64,000 nucleotides of DNA from Solen grandis. Its lineage: Eukaryota; Mollusca; Bivalvia; Adapedonta; Solenidae. How positions within the stretch are numbered: the stretch's first letter is position 1; each line of letters starts with the position of its first letter. Positions 10,038 to 21,400 of this stretch are shown in pieces. Made by a program: the position numbers and the translations under genes. The stretch spans positions 23,107,751-23,171,750 of the forward strand of contig CM037783.1 in NCBI GenBank assembly GCA_021229015.1, read 5' to 3'. The notes beneath the pieces were generated by a model, which worked only from the letters and a program-made list of their open reading frames with translations, searched no databases and had not been told where the DNA came from.

Positions 10038-12640
10038 GAATATAGCATATTATAGGATGTTAGAGCAGGGCTGGATATAGCATAATATAGGATGTTGGTT
10101 CCCAGAGCAGGGCTGGATATAGCATATTAAAGGATGTTGGTACACATAGCAGGGCTGTGGATATAGCATATTAAAGGATGTTAGTATCCAGAGCAGGGCT
10201 GGATATAGCATATTATAGGATGTTAGTATCCAGAGCAGGGCTGGATATAGCATATTAAAGGATGTTAGTATCAAGAGCAGGGCTGGATATAGCATATTAA
10301 AGGATATTGATATCCAGAGCAGGGCTGGATATAGCATATTAAAGGATATTGATATCCAGAGCAGGGCTGGATATAGCATATTATAGGATGTTGGTTCCCA
10401 GAGCAGGGCTGGATATAGCATATTAAAGGATATTGATATCCAGAGCAGGGCTGGATATAGCATATTAAAGGATGTTGGTACCCAGAGCAGGGCTGGATAT
10501 AGCATATTAAAGGATGTTGGTATCCAGAGCAGGGCTGGATATAGCATAATATAGGATGTTGGTACCCAGAGCAGGGCTGGATATAGCATATTAAAGGATA
10601 TTGATATCCAGAGCAGGGCTGGATATAGCATATTAAAGGATGTTGGTATCCAGAGCAGGGCTGGATATAGCATATTATAGGATATTGGTATCCAGAGCAG
10701 GGCTGGATATAGCATATTATAGGATATTGGTATCCAGAGCAGGGCTGGATATAGCATATTAAAGGATATTGTATCCAGAGCAGGGCTGGATATAGCATAT
10801 TATAGGATGTTAGTATCCAGAGCAGGGCTGGATATAGCATATTATAGGATGTTAGTATCCAGAGCAGGGCTGGATATAGCATATTATAGGATGTTGTACC
10901 AGAGCAGGGCTGGATATAGCATATAAGGATTGATATCCAGAGCAGGGCTGGATATAGCATATTATAGGATGTTAGTATCCAGAGCAGGGCTGGATATAGC
11001 ATATTATAGGATGTTGGTATCCAGAGCAGGGCTGGATATAGCATATTATAGGATATTGTATCCAGAGCAGGGCTGGATATAGCATATTAAAGGATATTGA
11101 TATCCAGAGCAGGGCTGGATATAGCATATTATAGGATATTGATATCCAGAGCAGGGCTGGATATAGCATATTATAGGATATTGATATCCAGAGCAGGGCT
11201 GGATATAGCATATTATAGGATGTTGGTACCCAGAGCAGGGCTGGATATAGCATATTATAGGATGTTAGTATCCAGAGCAGGACTGGATATAGCATTTTAT
11301 AGGATGTTCGTATCCAGAGCAGGGCTGGATATGGCATATTATAGGATGTTGGTATCCAGAGCAGGGCTCCGGATATAGCATATTATAGGATGTTGGTACC
11401 CAGAGCAGGGCTGGATATAGCATATTATAGGATGTTAGTATCCAGAGCAGGCCTGGATATAGCATATTATAGGATGTTAGTATCCAGAGCAGGGCTGGAT
11501 ATAGCATAATATAGGATGTTGGTACCCAGAGCAGGGCTGGATATAGCATATTATAGGGGGTTGGTTCCCAGAGCAGGGCTGGATATAGCATATTAAGGAT
11601 TTGTATCCAGAGCAGGGCTGGATATAGCATATTATAGGATGTTGGTACCCAGAGCAGGGCTGGATATAGCATATTATAGGATGTTGGTATCCAGAGCAGG
11701 GCTGGATATAGCATATTATAGGATGTTGGTTCCCAGAGCAGGGCTGGATATAGCATATTATAGGATGTTGGTATCCAGAGCAGGGCTCAGGATATAGCAT
11801 ATTATAGGATGTTGGTATCCAGAGCAGGGCTCAGGATATAGCATATTATAGGATGTTGGTTCCCAGAGCAGGGCTGGATATAGCATATTATAGGATGTTG
11901 GTATCCAGAGCAGGGCTCAGGATATAGCATATTATAGGATGTTGGTTCCCAGAGCTGGGCTGGATATAGCATATTATAGGATGTTGGTTCCCAGAGCAGG
12001 CCTGGATATGGCATATTATAGGATGTTGGTACCCAGAGCAGGGCTGGATATAGCATATTATAGGATGTTGGTACACATAGCAGGGCTGTGGATATAGCAT
12101 ATTAAAGGATGTTGGTACACATAGCAGGGCTGTGGATATAGCATATTAAAGGATGTTGGTACACATAGCAGGGCTCTGGATATAGCATATTATAGGATGT
12201 TGGTACCCAGATCAGGGCTGGATATAGCATATTATAGGATGTTGGTTCCCAGAGCAGGGCTGGATATAGCATATTATAGGATGTTGGTACCCAGAGCAGG
12301 GCTTGGATATAGCATATTATAGGATGTTGGTACACATAGCAGGGCTCTGGATATAGCATATTATAGGATGTTGGTACCCAGAGCAGGGCTGGATATAGCA
12401 TATTATAGGATGTTGGTTCCCAGAGCAGGGCTGGATATATAGCATATTATAGGATGTTGGTACCCAGAGCAGGGCTGGATATAGCATATTAAAGGATGTT
12501 GGTACACAGAGCAGGGCTCTGGATATAGCATATTAAAGGATTTTGGTACCCAGAGCAGGGCTGGATATAGCATATTATAGGATGTTGGTACCCAGAGCAG
12601 GGCTGGATATAGCATATTATAGGATGTTGGTACAGGGTTC
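10038..12640 (+). repeat. 42-bp minisatellite, about 61 copies
   Basis: Continuous array with a 42-bp unit that starts GGATATAGCATATTATAGG, continues ATGTTGGTACCCAGAG and ends CAGGGCT. Variant positions recur: ATAGG or AAAGG, TTGGTACC or TTGATATC, and ACCCAGAG or ACACATAG. Some units are 43-45 bp with an extra CA, TG or CT before GGATAT. Because 42 is divisible by 3, frames on both strands stay open for up to about 250 codons; these are artefacts. The array lies in the intron just 5' of the exon at 12838. Confidence 0.97.
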
Positions 12641-12821
12641 TGGATAGGGTTATGAAGGGGTTAAATTGATATATTTGAGATTATGCTTGGCACTCCTATA
12701 AGTCATTGCTGTTAACATCATAGATATATTAATTCTATCATTTAAGTGTTTAAAACATTGTTCTCCAGATACCATTTATTTGATTAGATCTTTGAATGTA
12801 TATCATTTAAAGAAATTTTAT

Positions 12822-12837
12822 AACTTTTTTTTTTCAG
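12822..12837 (+). other. 3' splice site (acceptor)
   Basis: A polypyrimidine tract of T residues followed by CAG, with the exon starting at 12838. It agrees with the sharp start of the open frame described next. Confidence 0.7.
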
Positions 12838-13206
12838 GGTTATGGTGAGGGCAGGATAGTTGGACAAAAAGTTTTCCGCGGAAGAAAGTTTGGTTTTTGT
12901 GTAATAGAGGCTGCTCACAAACAGGATTGGCGTCTTGTTCCCAAAGAGGAGGAGGAAAAAGTGTGTGCACCATACACAGAAGTTCGCCCTGCAAATCAAA
13001 TACCACAATTTATACAAATTCCACCATTGATGGAATATATTTTGAGAGAGGAACTGAAAAGAGAAATGATTGACTTTGATGAAAGACAATTTTACTGTAG
13101 AAGGGTTATTCAAAATAAGACTGTTTTTAATAGTGCAAAATGCATTGAAGGCACTTTTGAAACTAGATCTGGAACAGTTCTCCAAGCAAAGGATTTTGAA
13201 ATGTGA
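12838..13206 (+). CDS. Terminal coding exon, protein of unknown function
   Basis: After the acceptor the frame is open for 122 codons to TGA at 13204-13206. The piece begins GYGEGRIVG. It has a basic, aromatic segment (FRGRKFGF), an EEEE cluster near residue 39, a helix-prone charged stretch (MEYILREELKREM, about residues 66-78), and then a mixed Cys-containing tail ending in AKDFEM. No signal peptide or membrane segment. Base composition is richer and more codon-like than the surroundings. I do not recognise the family. Upstream exons are not identified and may lie beyond the left edge, across at least 12 kb of repeat-filled intron. The 3' UTR is short; GATAAA near 13277 is only a weak poly(A) candidate, and a repeat starts at 13332. 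A decaying pseudogene exon is possible but the frame is intact. Confidence 0.65.
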   Translation, partial: GYGEGRIVGQKVFRGRKFGFCVIEAAHKQDWRLVPKEEEEKVCAPYTEVRPANQIPQFIQIPPLMEYILREELKREMIDFDERQFYCRRVIQNKTVFNSAKCIEGTFETRSGTVLQAKDFEM

Positions 13207-13331
13207 GAAATCTGAAATGCAGCAATTTGACCAGTATCATGGCATTACATGTTATGAAGTGTTCTAGTTATATGATGATAAAGACAAAGTGTCACTAAAA
13301 GAATCTGAATCATTTTTAATTTGGCTTTTTT

Positions 13332-14625
13332 AAGCTCACCTGAGCACTTGTGCTCAGGATGAGCTTTTTTGACTGACTTATGTCCATAGTGCATTGTCCA
13401 TCATCAACAATTGCTTGTGAACACTCTAGAGGCCACAGTTTTAGCCCAACCTTCATGAAAATTGGTCAGGATGTTTGTCTACATGATATCTTGGATGATT
13501 TTGAAATTGGGTCACATGGGGTATAAAACAAGTTATCAGGTCAAATCTTAAACAAAACCTTGTGAACACTCTAGAGGGCACATTTTTGAACCAATCTTCA
13601 TAAAATTTGGTCAGTTTGTTTTTCTACATAATATCTTTTATGAGCTTGAAATGGGTGATGTGGGGTCAAAAACTAGGTCACCAGGTCAAATATTATTAAA
13701 AACCTTGTGAACACTCTAGAGGCCACAATTTTAGCCCAATCTTCAAATAATTTGGTCAGGATGTTTGTCTACATGATCTCTTGGATGAGTTTTAAATTAG
13801 GTCATGTAGAGTCAAAAACAAGGTCAAATCTTAGAAAAACCTTGTGAACACTTTAGAGACCTCATTTTTGGCCCATAACCTTATTGGAATTTGGTCAGAA
13901 TGTTTGTGTACATGATATCTTAAATGAGTTCGAAATTGGGTCATATGGGGTTAAAAATCAAGGTTATCAGCTTATATATTAGAAACACCTTGTCACAGTT
14001 GTGACTATGCTAGAGGCTAAACTTTTAGCCCAATCTTCATGACACTTGGGCAGGATGTTTGTCTTTATGATATGTTGGATGAGTTTAAAATTAGGTCATA
14101 TTGGGTCAAAAACTAGGTCACTTGGTCAAATCTTAAAAAATCTTAGAAAAACCTTGTGAACACACTTCAGGCTGTAGTTTTGGTCCAATCTTAATGAAAA
14201 TTGGTCAGGATGTTTGTCTACATGAAACCTCAGATGAGTTTGAAAATGGGTCACATTCGGTTCAAAAGTAGGTCACCTGGGTAAATCTTAGTTAAACCTT
14301 GTGATCACTCTAGAAGCCACTTTTTTGGCCATACCATCATGTTACTTGGTCAAAATGTTTGTTTACATGAAATCTCGAATAAGTTTAAAATTGGGTCACA
14401 TAGGGTAAATAAGTAGGTCACCAGGGCAAATTTTAGAAAAATTAGAACACTCTAGAGGCTACATTTTTGTCCCAGTCTTCATTAAACTTGATAAGAATGT
14501 TGACTGCATGAAGTCCCAGATGAGTGCAAATTTAGGTAGGAGCAAAATCTAGGCCACTTAGTCAAATTGAATTATGCCGAACGCAGCAATCATACTCAGG
14601 TGAAGGACACAGGGCCATTATGTTT
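13332..14625 (+). repeat. Tandem-repeat mobile element (about 148-bp units)
   Basis: Begins with a long hairpin: AGCTCACCTGAGCAC, loop TT, then GTGCTCAGGATGAGCT. About eight diverged units follow, with 'aacactctagaggccac', 'cttggtcaggatgtttgtctacatg' and AGGTCACCAGGTCA. It is the same family as the arrays at 230-797 and 805-1714. The 3' end is degraded (CAGGTGAAGGACACAGGGCCATTATG..). It starts about 125 bp after the stop codon of the exon at 12838. Confidence 0.9.
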
Positions 14626-14635
14626 GTTGTTGTTG

Positions 14636-15535
14636 ATTTTAGCTCACCAGAGCACAATGTGTTCAAGGTGAGCTATAAGGATCACCCGTCGTCATGCATC
14701 TTCCGTCGTCAACAATTTGCTTTAAACATCTCCTCTGAAACCGCTGGACAGAATTTGATCAAACTTGGCTGGATGATCCTTGGGTGAACCTTCACAAATG
14801 TTGCTAAAATAAACTTGATCCATGTAGAATTCTGGTTGCCATGGCAATGGAAAGAAAAAAAAAAGAAAACTTTGAAAATCATCTCCTCTGAAACCAATGG
14901 TCAGAATTTAATTTCCTTTGGCACAAATGGTCACCTAATGAATGTTTACCATAATTGCTAAAATAAAGTTGATCCCTTGAAAAATAGGCCCCTAGGGGGT
15001 TGGCTAATTTCCTTATATACTCTATACAGAAAATTTCAAAACTGTTCTTCTGTGAAACCTATGGTCAGAATTTGATTTCATTTTGCAGAAATAGTCACCT
15101 CATGAATGTCTACCATAATTACTAAAATATAGTTGATCCTTTGAAAAATGAGGCACCTACCGGGGTTGTAGGTTCCTTATAGAAACAACTTGTTTTTGTT
15201 AACTTAATACCAGGTCAAAAGATACAAACAGCTATATAAGGTATATAATGGACTTCTCTGTAGGCTAAGGTATATAGATTCTCTGTTGAGTGTTGGAAGT
15301 GCCTAACTTATGTTTTGAAGTAACATGTGCAATAAGTTACACATGGTCTTCTACTGTCATTTTCCATAAGAAATATGTCCTGCTGATGGTTTGCTAGTAG
15401 TTCTTATTTAGTCTGTATAGAAATTTTGAAATTGTACTTTTTTATCTGGAATGTTAATCAAGGTTAAACTGAGTTGTCTAATGAAGTTATGGTACACTGG
15501 TGAGCGTTTTGGGGTCATTATGGCCCTCTTGTTTA
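14636..15535 (+). repeat. Tandem-repeat mobile element, second type
   Basis: Starts TTTTAGCTCACCAGAGCAC with a complementary GGTGAGCT, directly after the previous element. A GTCGTC segment and three diverged units follow ('catctcctctgaaacc', 'ggtcagaatttgat', 'gctaaaataaagttgatcc'). It ends GGTGAGCGTTTTGG..GGCCCTCTTGTTT. Related interiors occur at 24165-24822 and 26470-26895. Confidence 0.85.
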
Positions 15536-16050
15536 AAGTAGTGTCACTCTCAGGTGTTGCCATAGTTGGTGTTGTTGTTTGCAGCATCAAAGTTGTGATT
15601 AATTTTAAACATGGCCATAACTTCTAAATAATTAAAACCACAGTCATCAAACTTCACTTACTTGTACACTATCACATGGGCTACATTCTCATCAAGGGAC
15701 TTAACTCAATTTTACCAAATTTATCTTCCCTACCTCTGGTCACTTGAGCATGTGTTACCTTGGCCATCTAAAATATTAAACCTTCTGTCACAAATTTTAC
15801 TTACTTGTTCACTATTACAAGGGCTACATTCCCATCAAGGGCTATTACTCTTACCTAGTTCCAATTTTGCAAACTTCATATCTCTTTTAAGAAAAATACA
15901 GTGAAAAACTTAAACCTGGGTCATGATTATTAAAACTATACTGTTACCATTATCATAAGGGCTTCATTCTCATCAAGCCATAAATAGTAGGCCCATTTGA
16001 TCAAAATATTTTTCCCTCATTTAAAAAAAAAAAAAAAAAAAAAAAATCAC
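15536..16050 (+). repeat. Truncated tandem-repeat element and poly(A) run
   Basis: Units of about 150 bp with 'acttgtacactatcacatgggctacattctcatcaagg' (about 15660, 15785, 15940) follow directly on the previous element. They end in a pure A run at about 16023-16046. No coding potential; the 80-codon frame at 15662 runs across two repeat units. Confidence 0.65.
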
Positions 16051-16075
16051 TTATTTTAAACATTTGTTAACAATG

Positions 16076-16252
16076 ACTATGGTGGCTGAGTGGTTAGAAC
16101 ATCTACCCAGGAATCAGGAGGCCAAGGGTTTGATCCCCAGCCATGGCATATATATCCAAAATGTAAAAAAATGGTACTGATATATAGCTCCTTTGCTTGG
16201 CGCTCAGCATATATGGGTAGTTACAGGACTGGTTAAACCCAATAAACAAACA
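16076..16252 (+). mobile_element. tRNA-derived SINE, internally deleted
   Basis: The head has pol III A-box-like (GGCTGAGTGGTTAGAAC) and B-box-like (GGTTTGATCCC) motifs. The body has the conserved GCTTGGCGCTCAGCATATA and GGTAGTTACAGGACTGG. Compared with the full copies at 27553 and 29593 it lacks the middle block ('ataatgtgactgggtgtggtatcatgcc'), jumping to AAACCCAATAAACAAAC. Plus strand. Confidence 0.85.
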
Positions 16253-16499
16253 ATCATAGCAGCACAGTTTTATTTACCTAACAGAAAAACAGATGAACAC
16301 GGCATTGTTGTGTTCTTGTTTGTTAACCATGCTCTCATTACAGCTTTCCGCAAACTTGCGGAAAACGTGTAGGGTTTGTTATGTTTATTTTTCTTCTTCT
16401 TATTATTATTATTATTCCAACCTAATTCAAGAGTTAATTTATAAATGTTGCCAATGGCCAAGCAACATGAAAATTAAAATGCTTCGACAAAAAAGTACA

Positions 16500-18887
16500 A
16501 ATCAAGTGTTTTCAATGACGTCAAATTTGACGTAAGCTTCAAAAGTTTGTTCCCGTTCTAGAGTCTTCAATTCTGGTCCGATTTTCTTGATATTTTTACA
16601 GAAAATGTTTATTTTAGAATGCAGATGTGCACCTTGGCATTCAAATTTCCAAATTCGAAAAAATTGAGATTTTATGGCAAAACCGAGTTTCAAACTTAGG
16701 TCCTAATTTTTTTTTAATGTTACAAGGCCACCTAATGCGCTAGAAGCATGAAAATTGGGACAGCATTTCGACCAAGATGTCTGCTTTCTATTTCCTAAAA
16801 GATTTTATCTCAAATCACGTGGTTATGACGTCATACAGTAGACAAAAAGCATATTTTTTAAAAATTTCTTTCGCTCTGGTATCATTACTTTAGACTCAAT
16901 CTTTTTGAAAATTGTATTGCAGCGATTAAAAAGTTTATAATTATAAATTCATTCACTTTTAATTTTCAATGACGTCAGATTTGACGTCAGCTTCAAAAGT
17001 TTGTTCGCGCTCTAGAGCCTTCAATTCTGGTCCGATCATCTTGATATTTTCACAGAAGATGTATTTCAGGATGTAGATGTGCACCTTGGCATTCGAATTT
17101 CCAAATTCGAAAAGATTGAGATTTTGTGGCAAAACCGACTTTCGAACTTAGGTCCTAAAATTATATTTTAATGTTACAAGTCCACCTAATGGGTTAGAAG
17201 CATGAAAATTGGACAGCATATTGGGCTAGAGGTCTGCTTCCGATTTCCTAAAGGTTTTTTCCTAAGTCACGTGGTTATGACGTCATTAAAACGACAAAAA
17301 ACATCTTTTTAAAAAATTTCTTTCGCTCTGGTATCACGACTTATGACTCAATCTTTTTGAAAATTCTTTGCAGCAATTAAAATGTTTATATTTATAAATT
17401 TATTTATTTTTAATTTTCAATGACGTCATATTTGACGTAAGTTTCAAAAGTTTGATCGCGCTCTAGAGCCTTCAATTCTGGTCCGATTATTTTGATATTT
17501 ACACAGAAACATATTTTAAGATGTAGATGTGCATGTTGGCATTCAAATTTCTAAATTTGAAAATATAAAGATATGGCAAAACCGAGATTCGAACTTAGGT
17601 CCTGAAATTACATTTTAATGTTACAAAGCCCGCTGATGCGTTAGAAGCATGAAAATTGGACAGCATATTGGCATAGAAGTTTACATTCTTTTTTCTGAAT
17701 GATTTTCTTTTACGTCACGTGGTTATGATGTCATTCAAAAGACAAAAAGGCATTTTTTTAACATTTCTCTTGCTCTGATAACATGAATTTTGAATCAATC
17801 TTAATTGAAATCTTCAGAATTGATAGAGTTAAAATTGAAGTGATGCATACTGCAAGAAATGTTTGATCTGTCACGTGGTTGTGACGTCATGAATACTAAA
17901 GCAAGAATTATTTTTAAAAAATCATATAAAATCGCCAATTAGATCAATGAACTTTAAATTTTCAAGAATGTCAAAAATTAGTACATTCATAAGGGTTTGA
18001 AAGTTTTAAGTGATTACGTCATCAAACATGGCAGATATTTATGTTTGATGGAACGCTTACCGGTACTTGAAAATGTAAATACAAACCTGTTCACATTCTC
18101 GAAGATATTTTTTTCTGGATTAATAGAACGTTAGCTAATCATGTCCTTCCAAAACAGATACTTCTCTTTAGTCCCTTGATTTTGCCGTGGTTGAAATATT
18201 AAAATCATTCATTTCAATATGTATTTGCGCTTCAGCGTCATGAGTATTGTGGCAATCTAAAGCATACCTTAAGGAATTTATGTTGTGTCACTTGTTTATG
18301 AACATTGATTTGTAAGCAAAATACATTTAAAAAAAACATAAGATTGGAAATATCAACTTTTAATAAGTACTATTGCCGTGCCTTGACATGCGCAGAAAAG
18401 TTCAAGTGATTATGTTATCAAACATGACTTATTCATGTTTTTCTTTTTAGGGCTAATTCATGAAAAAATATTAATTTGAAGAAAGAAATGAAAGCGGTCA
18501 TTTGGGTTGGTTGAGCAAGATCCGATTGTTCTTTTGCAGGAATGAGTGCCTGTGTTGAATAGTGAAATGTGGTACATTTTTATTAAAAGAGTAGCATATA
18601 CGATGAATTAGCAAAATTATACTAGAGCCAGAAAACCTATACGGATAACTTATTGCATTTGCTTTCACGGCTTTCTGCAAACCTTAAGAAAATGACAAAT
18701 ACATGTATATCTACCTATTGATTTTTTATGTTTTCTAAATGTTTAACAGTTTCTTTTTCTTAATCTGTAAAAATAAGCAAATATATAAAGCAAATGAATT
18801 GTTGAAAGTTTCAAGACGTTCATAACGTTAATTACATAGAAACAAGAAATTATTTTCTTGATTTTTCTTACACCTCTACCTTTGTTA
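16500..18887 (+). repeat. Long inverted repeat, right arm (inner part)
   Basis: The inner end holds three tandem units of about 452 bp, starting TTTTCAATGACGTCA at 16509, 16963 and 17414. Only one unit's worth is present in the left arm. Each unit has 'caattctggtccgat', 'gaagcatgaaaattgg' and CACGTGGTTATGACGTCA or a close form (near 16816, 17268, 17716 and 17872). From about 17580 outward it is the reverse complement of the left arm. The arm is broken at 18887 by an inserted element and resumes at 20047. Confidence 0.85.
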
Positions 18888-20046
18888 ATCCCCCGCCGCG
18901 AAGCGGGAGGGGGGTTATAGGAATGCCCTTCGTCCGTCCGTCAGTGTGTCCGAAACATTTTCGTGTCCGCTCCATATCTCATGAACGCTTGGACACATTT
19001 TCTTCAAACTCGGCTAAAGTGTTAACCTCATTGAGCTGATGTGCAGATGGCATGTGGCGGTCACCCTGGCTCAAGGTCAAGGTCAAATGTTATTTTCGTG
19101 TCCGCTCCATATCTCATGAACGCTTGGACACATTTTCTTCAAACTCGGCTAAAGTGTTAACCTCACTAAGCTGATGTGCAGAAGGCATGAGGCGGTCACG
19201 CTGGCTCAAGGTCAAGGTCATACTTGAAGGTCAAATGTTATTTTCATGTCCGCTCCATATCTCATGAACGTTGGACACATTTTCTTCAAACTTGGCTAAA
19301 ATGTTAAACTCATTGAGCTGATGTGCAGAAGGCATGAGGCGGTCACGCTGGCTCAAGGTCAAGGTCATACTTGAAGGTCAAATGTTATTTTTGTGTCCGC
19401 TCCATATCTCATGAACGTTTGGACACATTTTCTTCAAACTTGGCTGAAATGTTAAACTCATTGAGCTGATGTGCAGAAGGCATGAGGCGGTCATGCTGGC
19501 TCAAGGTCAAGGTCATCCTTGAAGGTCAAATGTTTTTTTCGTGTCCGCTCCATATCTCATGAACGCCTGGACACAATTTCTTCAAACTCGGCTAAAATGT
19601 TAACCTCATTGAGCTGATGTGCAGAAGGCATGAGGCGGTCACGCTGGCTCAAGGTCATGGTCATCCTTGAAGGTCAAATGTTTAAGCCTCCACTTTTTCA
19701 TGTCATCTCGATAACTCGTGTCATGTTCACAATCATACAAATTATGTCATGATATATAAAGTTTTTAATTGAGTTACACATGTATTTTGTGGTTACCTAA
19801 CACATCCTATACTTCATTGATGTTCACTTTTTGTACTGTTTCCCATGTAAAACTTGTCAGTAAACTTTTAATATATGTGCCTCCGAATTCTGAGATTCAT
19901 ACATAACTCCAGAAAGTTAAATTGTCTTAAACTGATCTTCTATGTCTGCTACAACCATGCCAGGTTAAGGTGAACATAATCCTATGACCAAACAAATTCT
20001 AATATTTGGCCAGCGGCGGGGGATAAAGCTGTCCTTTGGACTGCCT
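18888..20046 (+). mobile_element. Tandem-repeat element inserted in inverted-repeat arm
   Basis: A 1.16-kb insertion with its empty site readable at 2075-2085 in the left arm. It starts AATCCCCCGCCGCGAAGCGG with a GC-rich hairpin and a GTCCGTCCGTC segment. Five units of about 147 bp follow (TGTCCGCTCCATATCTCATG near 18963, 19099, 19247, 19394 and 19541), most with CTCAAGGTCAAGGTCA. It ends GACTGCCTTGTT. Noncoding. Confidence 0.9.
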
Positions 20047-20564
20047 TGTTTCCATTTATTTTTGCAAACGTAAAACTCAATCAATTTTAAGGTTGAAAGT
20101 CATCGATTTTAAAGTATTTTTTTTCTTTTTTTACAATTTCAATTGTGGATCAAATTGCAATGAATATTTGGTTAGTCATATGCTTACGAAGAAAAAGATA
20201 TTAAATAAAGAATAAAAAAAAATTAAAATCGATTGAATAATGTAAGAAAAAATTCTTGAGGATAGTATTATCTTAAAATTTTCCTGGTTTTTTTTTCTGC
20301 ATGAAAGTAAACGGTTGCATAATCACATAAGATCCATATACATGCTTTATCAATATCGTTTTAAGAAGATGAAAATAAAAAAAGATTTAAAGCTTATTTT
20401 TGAACATAAGTTTATATTTTTGATAATGATGATTTACGTATTAAATCTTACATCATTATGCATCATTATTCCATTTCTTTGTATTAACATATATATTCAG
20501 TACTTTTGAAATAAGCAAACGGAAAGCCGCTTCGTTTGTATCTTAAACAAATGACTTCTAGTTT
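20047..20564 (+). repeat. Long inverted repeat, right arm (outer part)
   Basis: Continues the reverse complement of 1767-2080, ending at the sequence matching AAACTAGAAGTC. The 60 bp next to the outer edge are especially well conserved between arms. The flank beyond it is an ATT microsatellite (about 20566-20581), which hides any target duplication. Confidence 0.85.
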
Positions 20565-20578
20565 CATTATTATTATTA

Positions 20579-21400
20579 TTATGTCTCCCCCCACATTAAT
20601 TTTAAATGTATATGGGGGAGACATTGTTTTTTTATGAGTTGTCTCTCACACTTTTTGACCAAAGCATAACTCAAAAAGTATCAAAGCTATTATCTTGAAA
20701 CTTTACAGGTGTAAAAAAAAACTAATGGAAGAGCATTGTTGTGAACAAGATCTGTAACTCTGTGTATCATATTTTTGGAGTTATTGCCCTTTGTAAAATT
20801 TCAAACTTAATTTTTGTCCTGAGTATAACTCAAAAAGTATCAAAGCTATTATCTTGAAACCTCACATGTGGAAAGATCTCATGGAGGAGATGTGTCATGC
20901 ACAAGAACCGTAACTCTGCACATCATATTTTTTTAGTTATTGCCTTTTGTTAAATTTCATACTTATTCTTTGTCAAGAGCATTACATATGTACTATGAGA
21001 CAGACCTCACAAAGGAGAATTGCAGTGCACAAGAACCTAAATTCTGCAAATCTGCATATCTTTGGAGTTATTGCCCGTTGTTTTATTTCATATTCAATTA
21101 AGTTTTGTCTGGAGCATTACTCATGCACCATGAGAGATATAGCCTTGAAACTTCATAGGTGGGTGGAAGATGGTGTACGAGAATTGCAGTACACAAGAGA
21201 AAAATCCATTTCCAAGGTTTGTTGTTGGGAGTTCATCCTCTACTTTACAATTTTGTGTCCTTAAGATAACCCCAGTTCGACTCATGCTATTGAAATTAAA
21301 ATTCAGTTATGGAAAGAAATTGATGAGAGGAAGTGTCACACACAAGGTCTTAAACTCTGGATGGATCTTAACAATATAGTCAGCCCTTTAACTTCTTACT
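20579..21400 (+). repeat. Tandem-repeat mobile element with strong 5' hairpin
   Basis: The 5' end is a hairpin with arms ATGTCTCCCCC..ACATT and AAATGT..GGGGGAGACAT. Four to five diverged units of 155-180 bp follow ('gcataactcaaaaagtatcaaagctattatcttgaaac', 'ggagttattgcccttt'), like the units at 8193-9110. The 3' end is not resolved. The open frames at 20947 and 21170 run across units. Confidence 0.75.

Noticed and set aside
10050..12615. Open frames of up to 257 codons with 14-residue repeats on both strands
   Set aside because: They follow from a 42-bp repeat length divisible by three; several frames on both strands are open at once and no start, splice or codon-usage signal supports them.
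10038..12640. CRISPR-like array
   Set aside because: Units are contiguous with no unique spacers, and the genome is eukaryotic.
12784..13185. 133-codon minus-strand frame
   Set aside because: Antisense shadow of the exon at 12838; it crosses the splice acceptor and shows no motif.
18888..20046. Certain 5-bp target duplication TTGTT
   Set aside because: Equally explained by an element that itself ends CTTGTT inserted between two T residues; kept as an open question.
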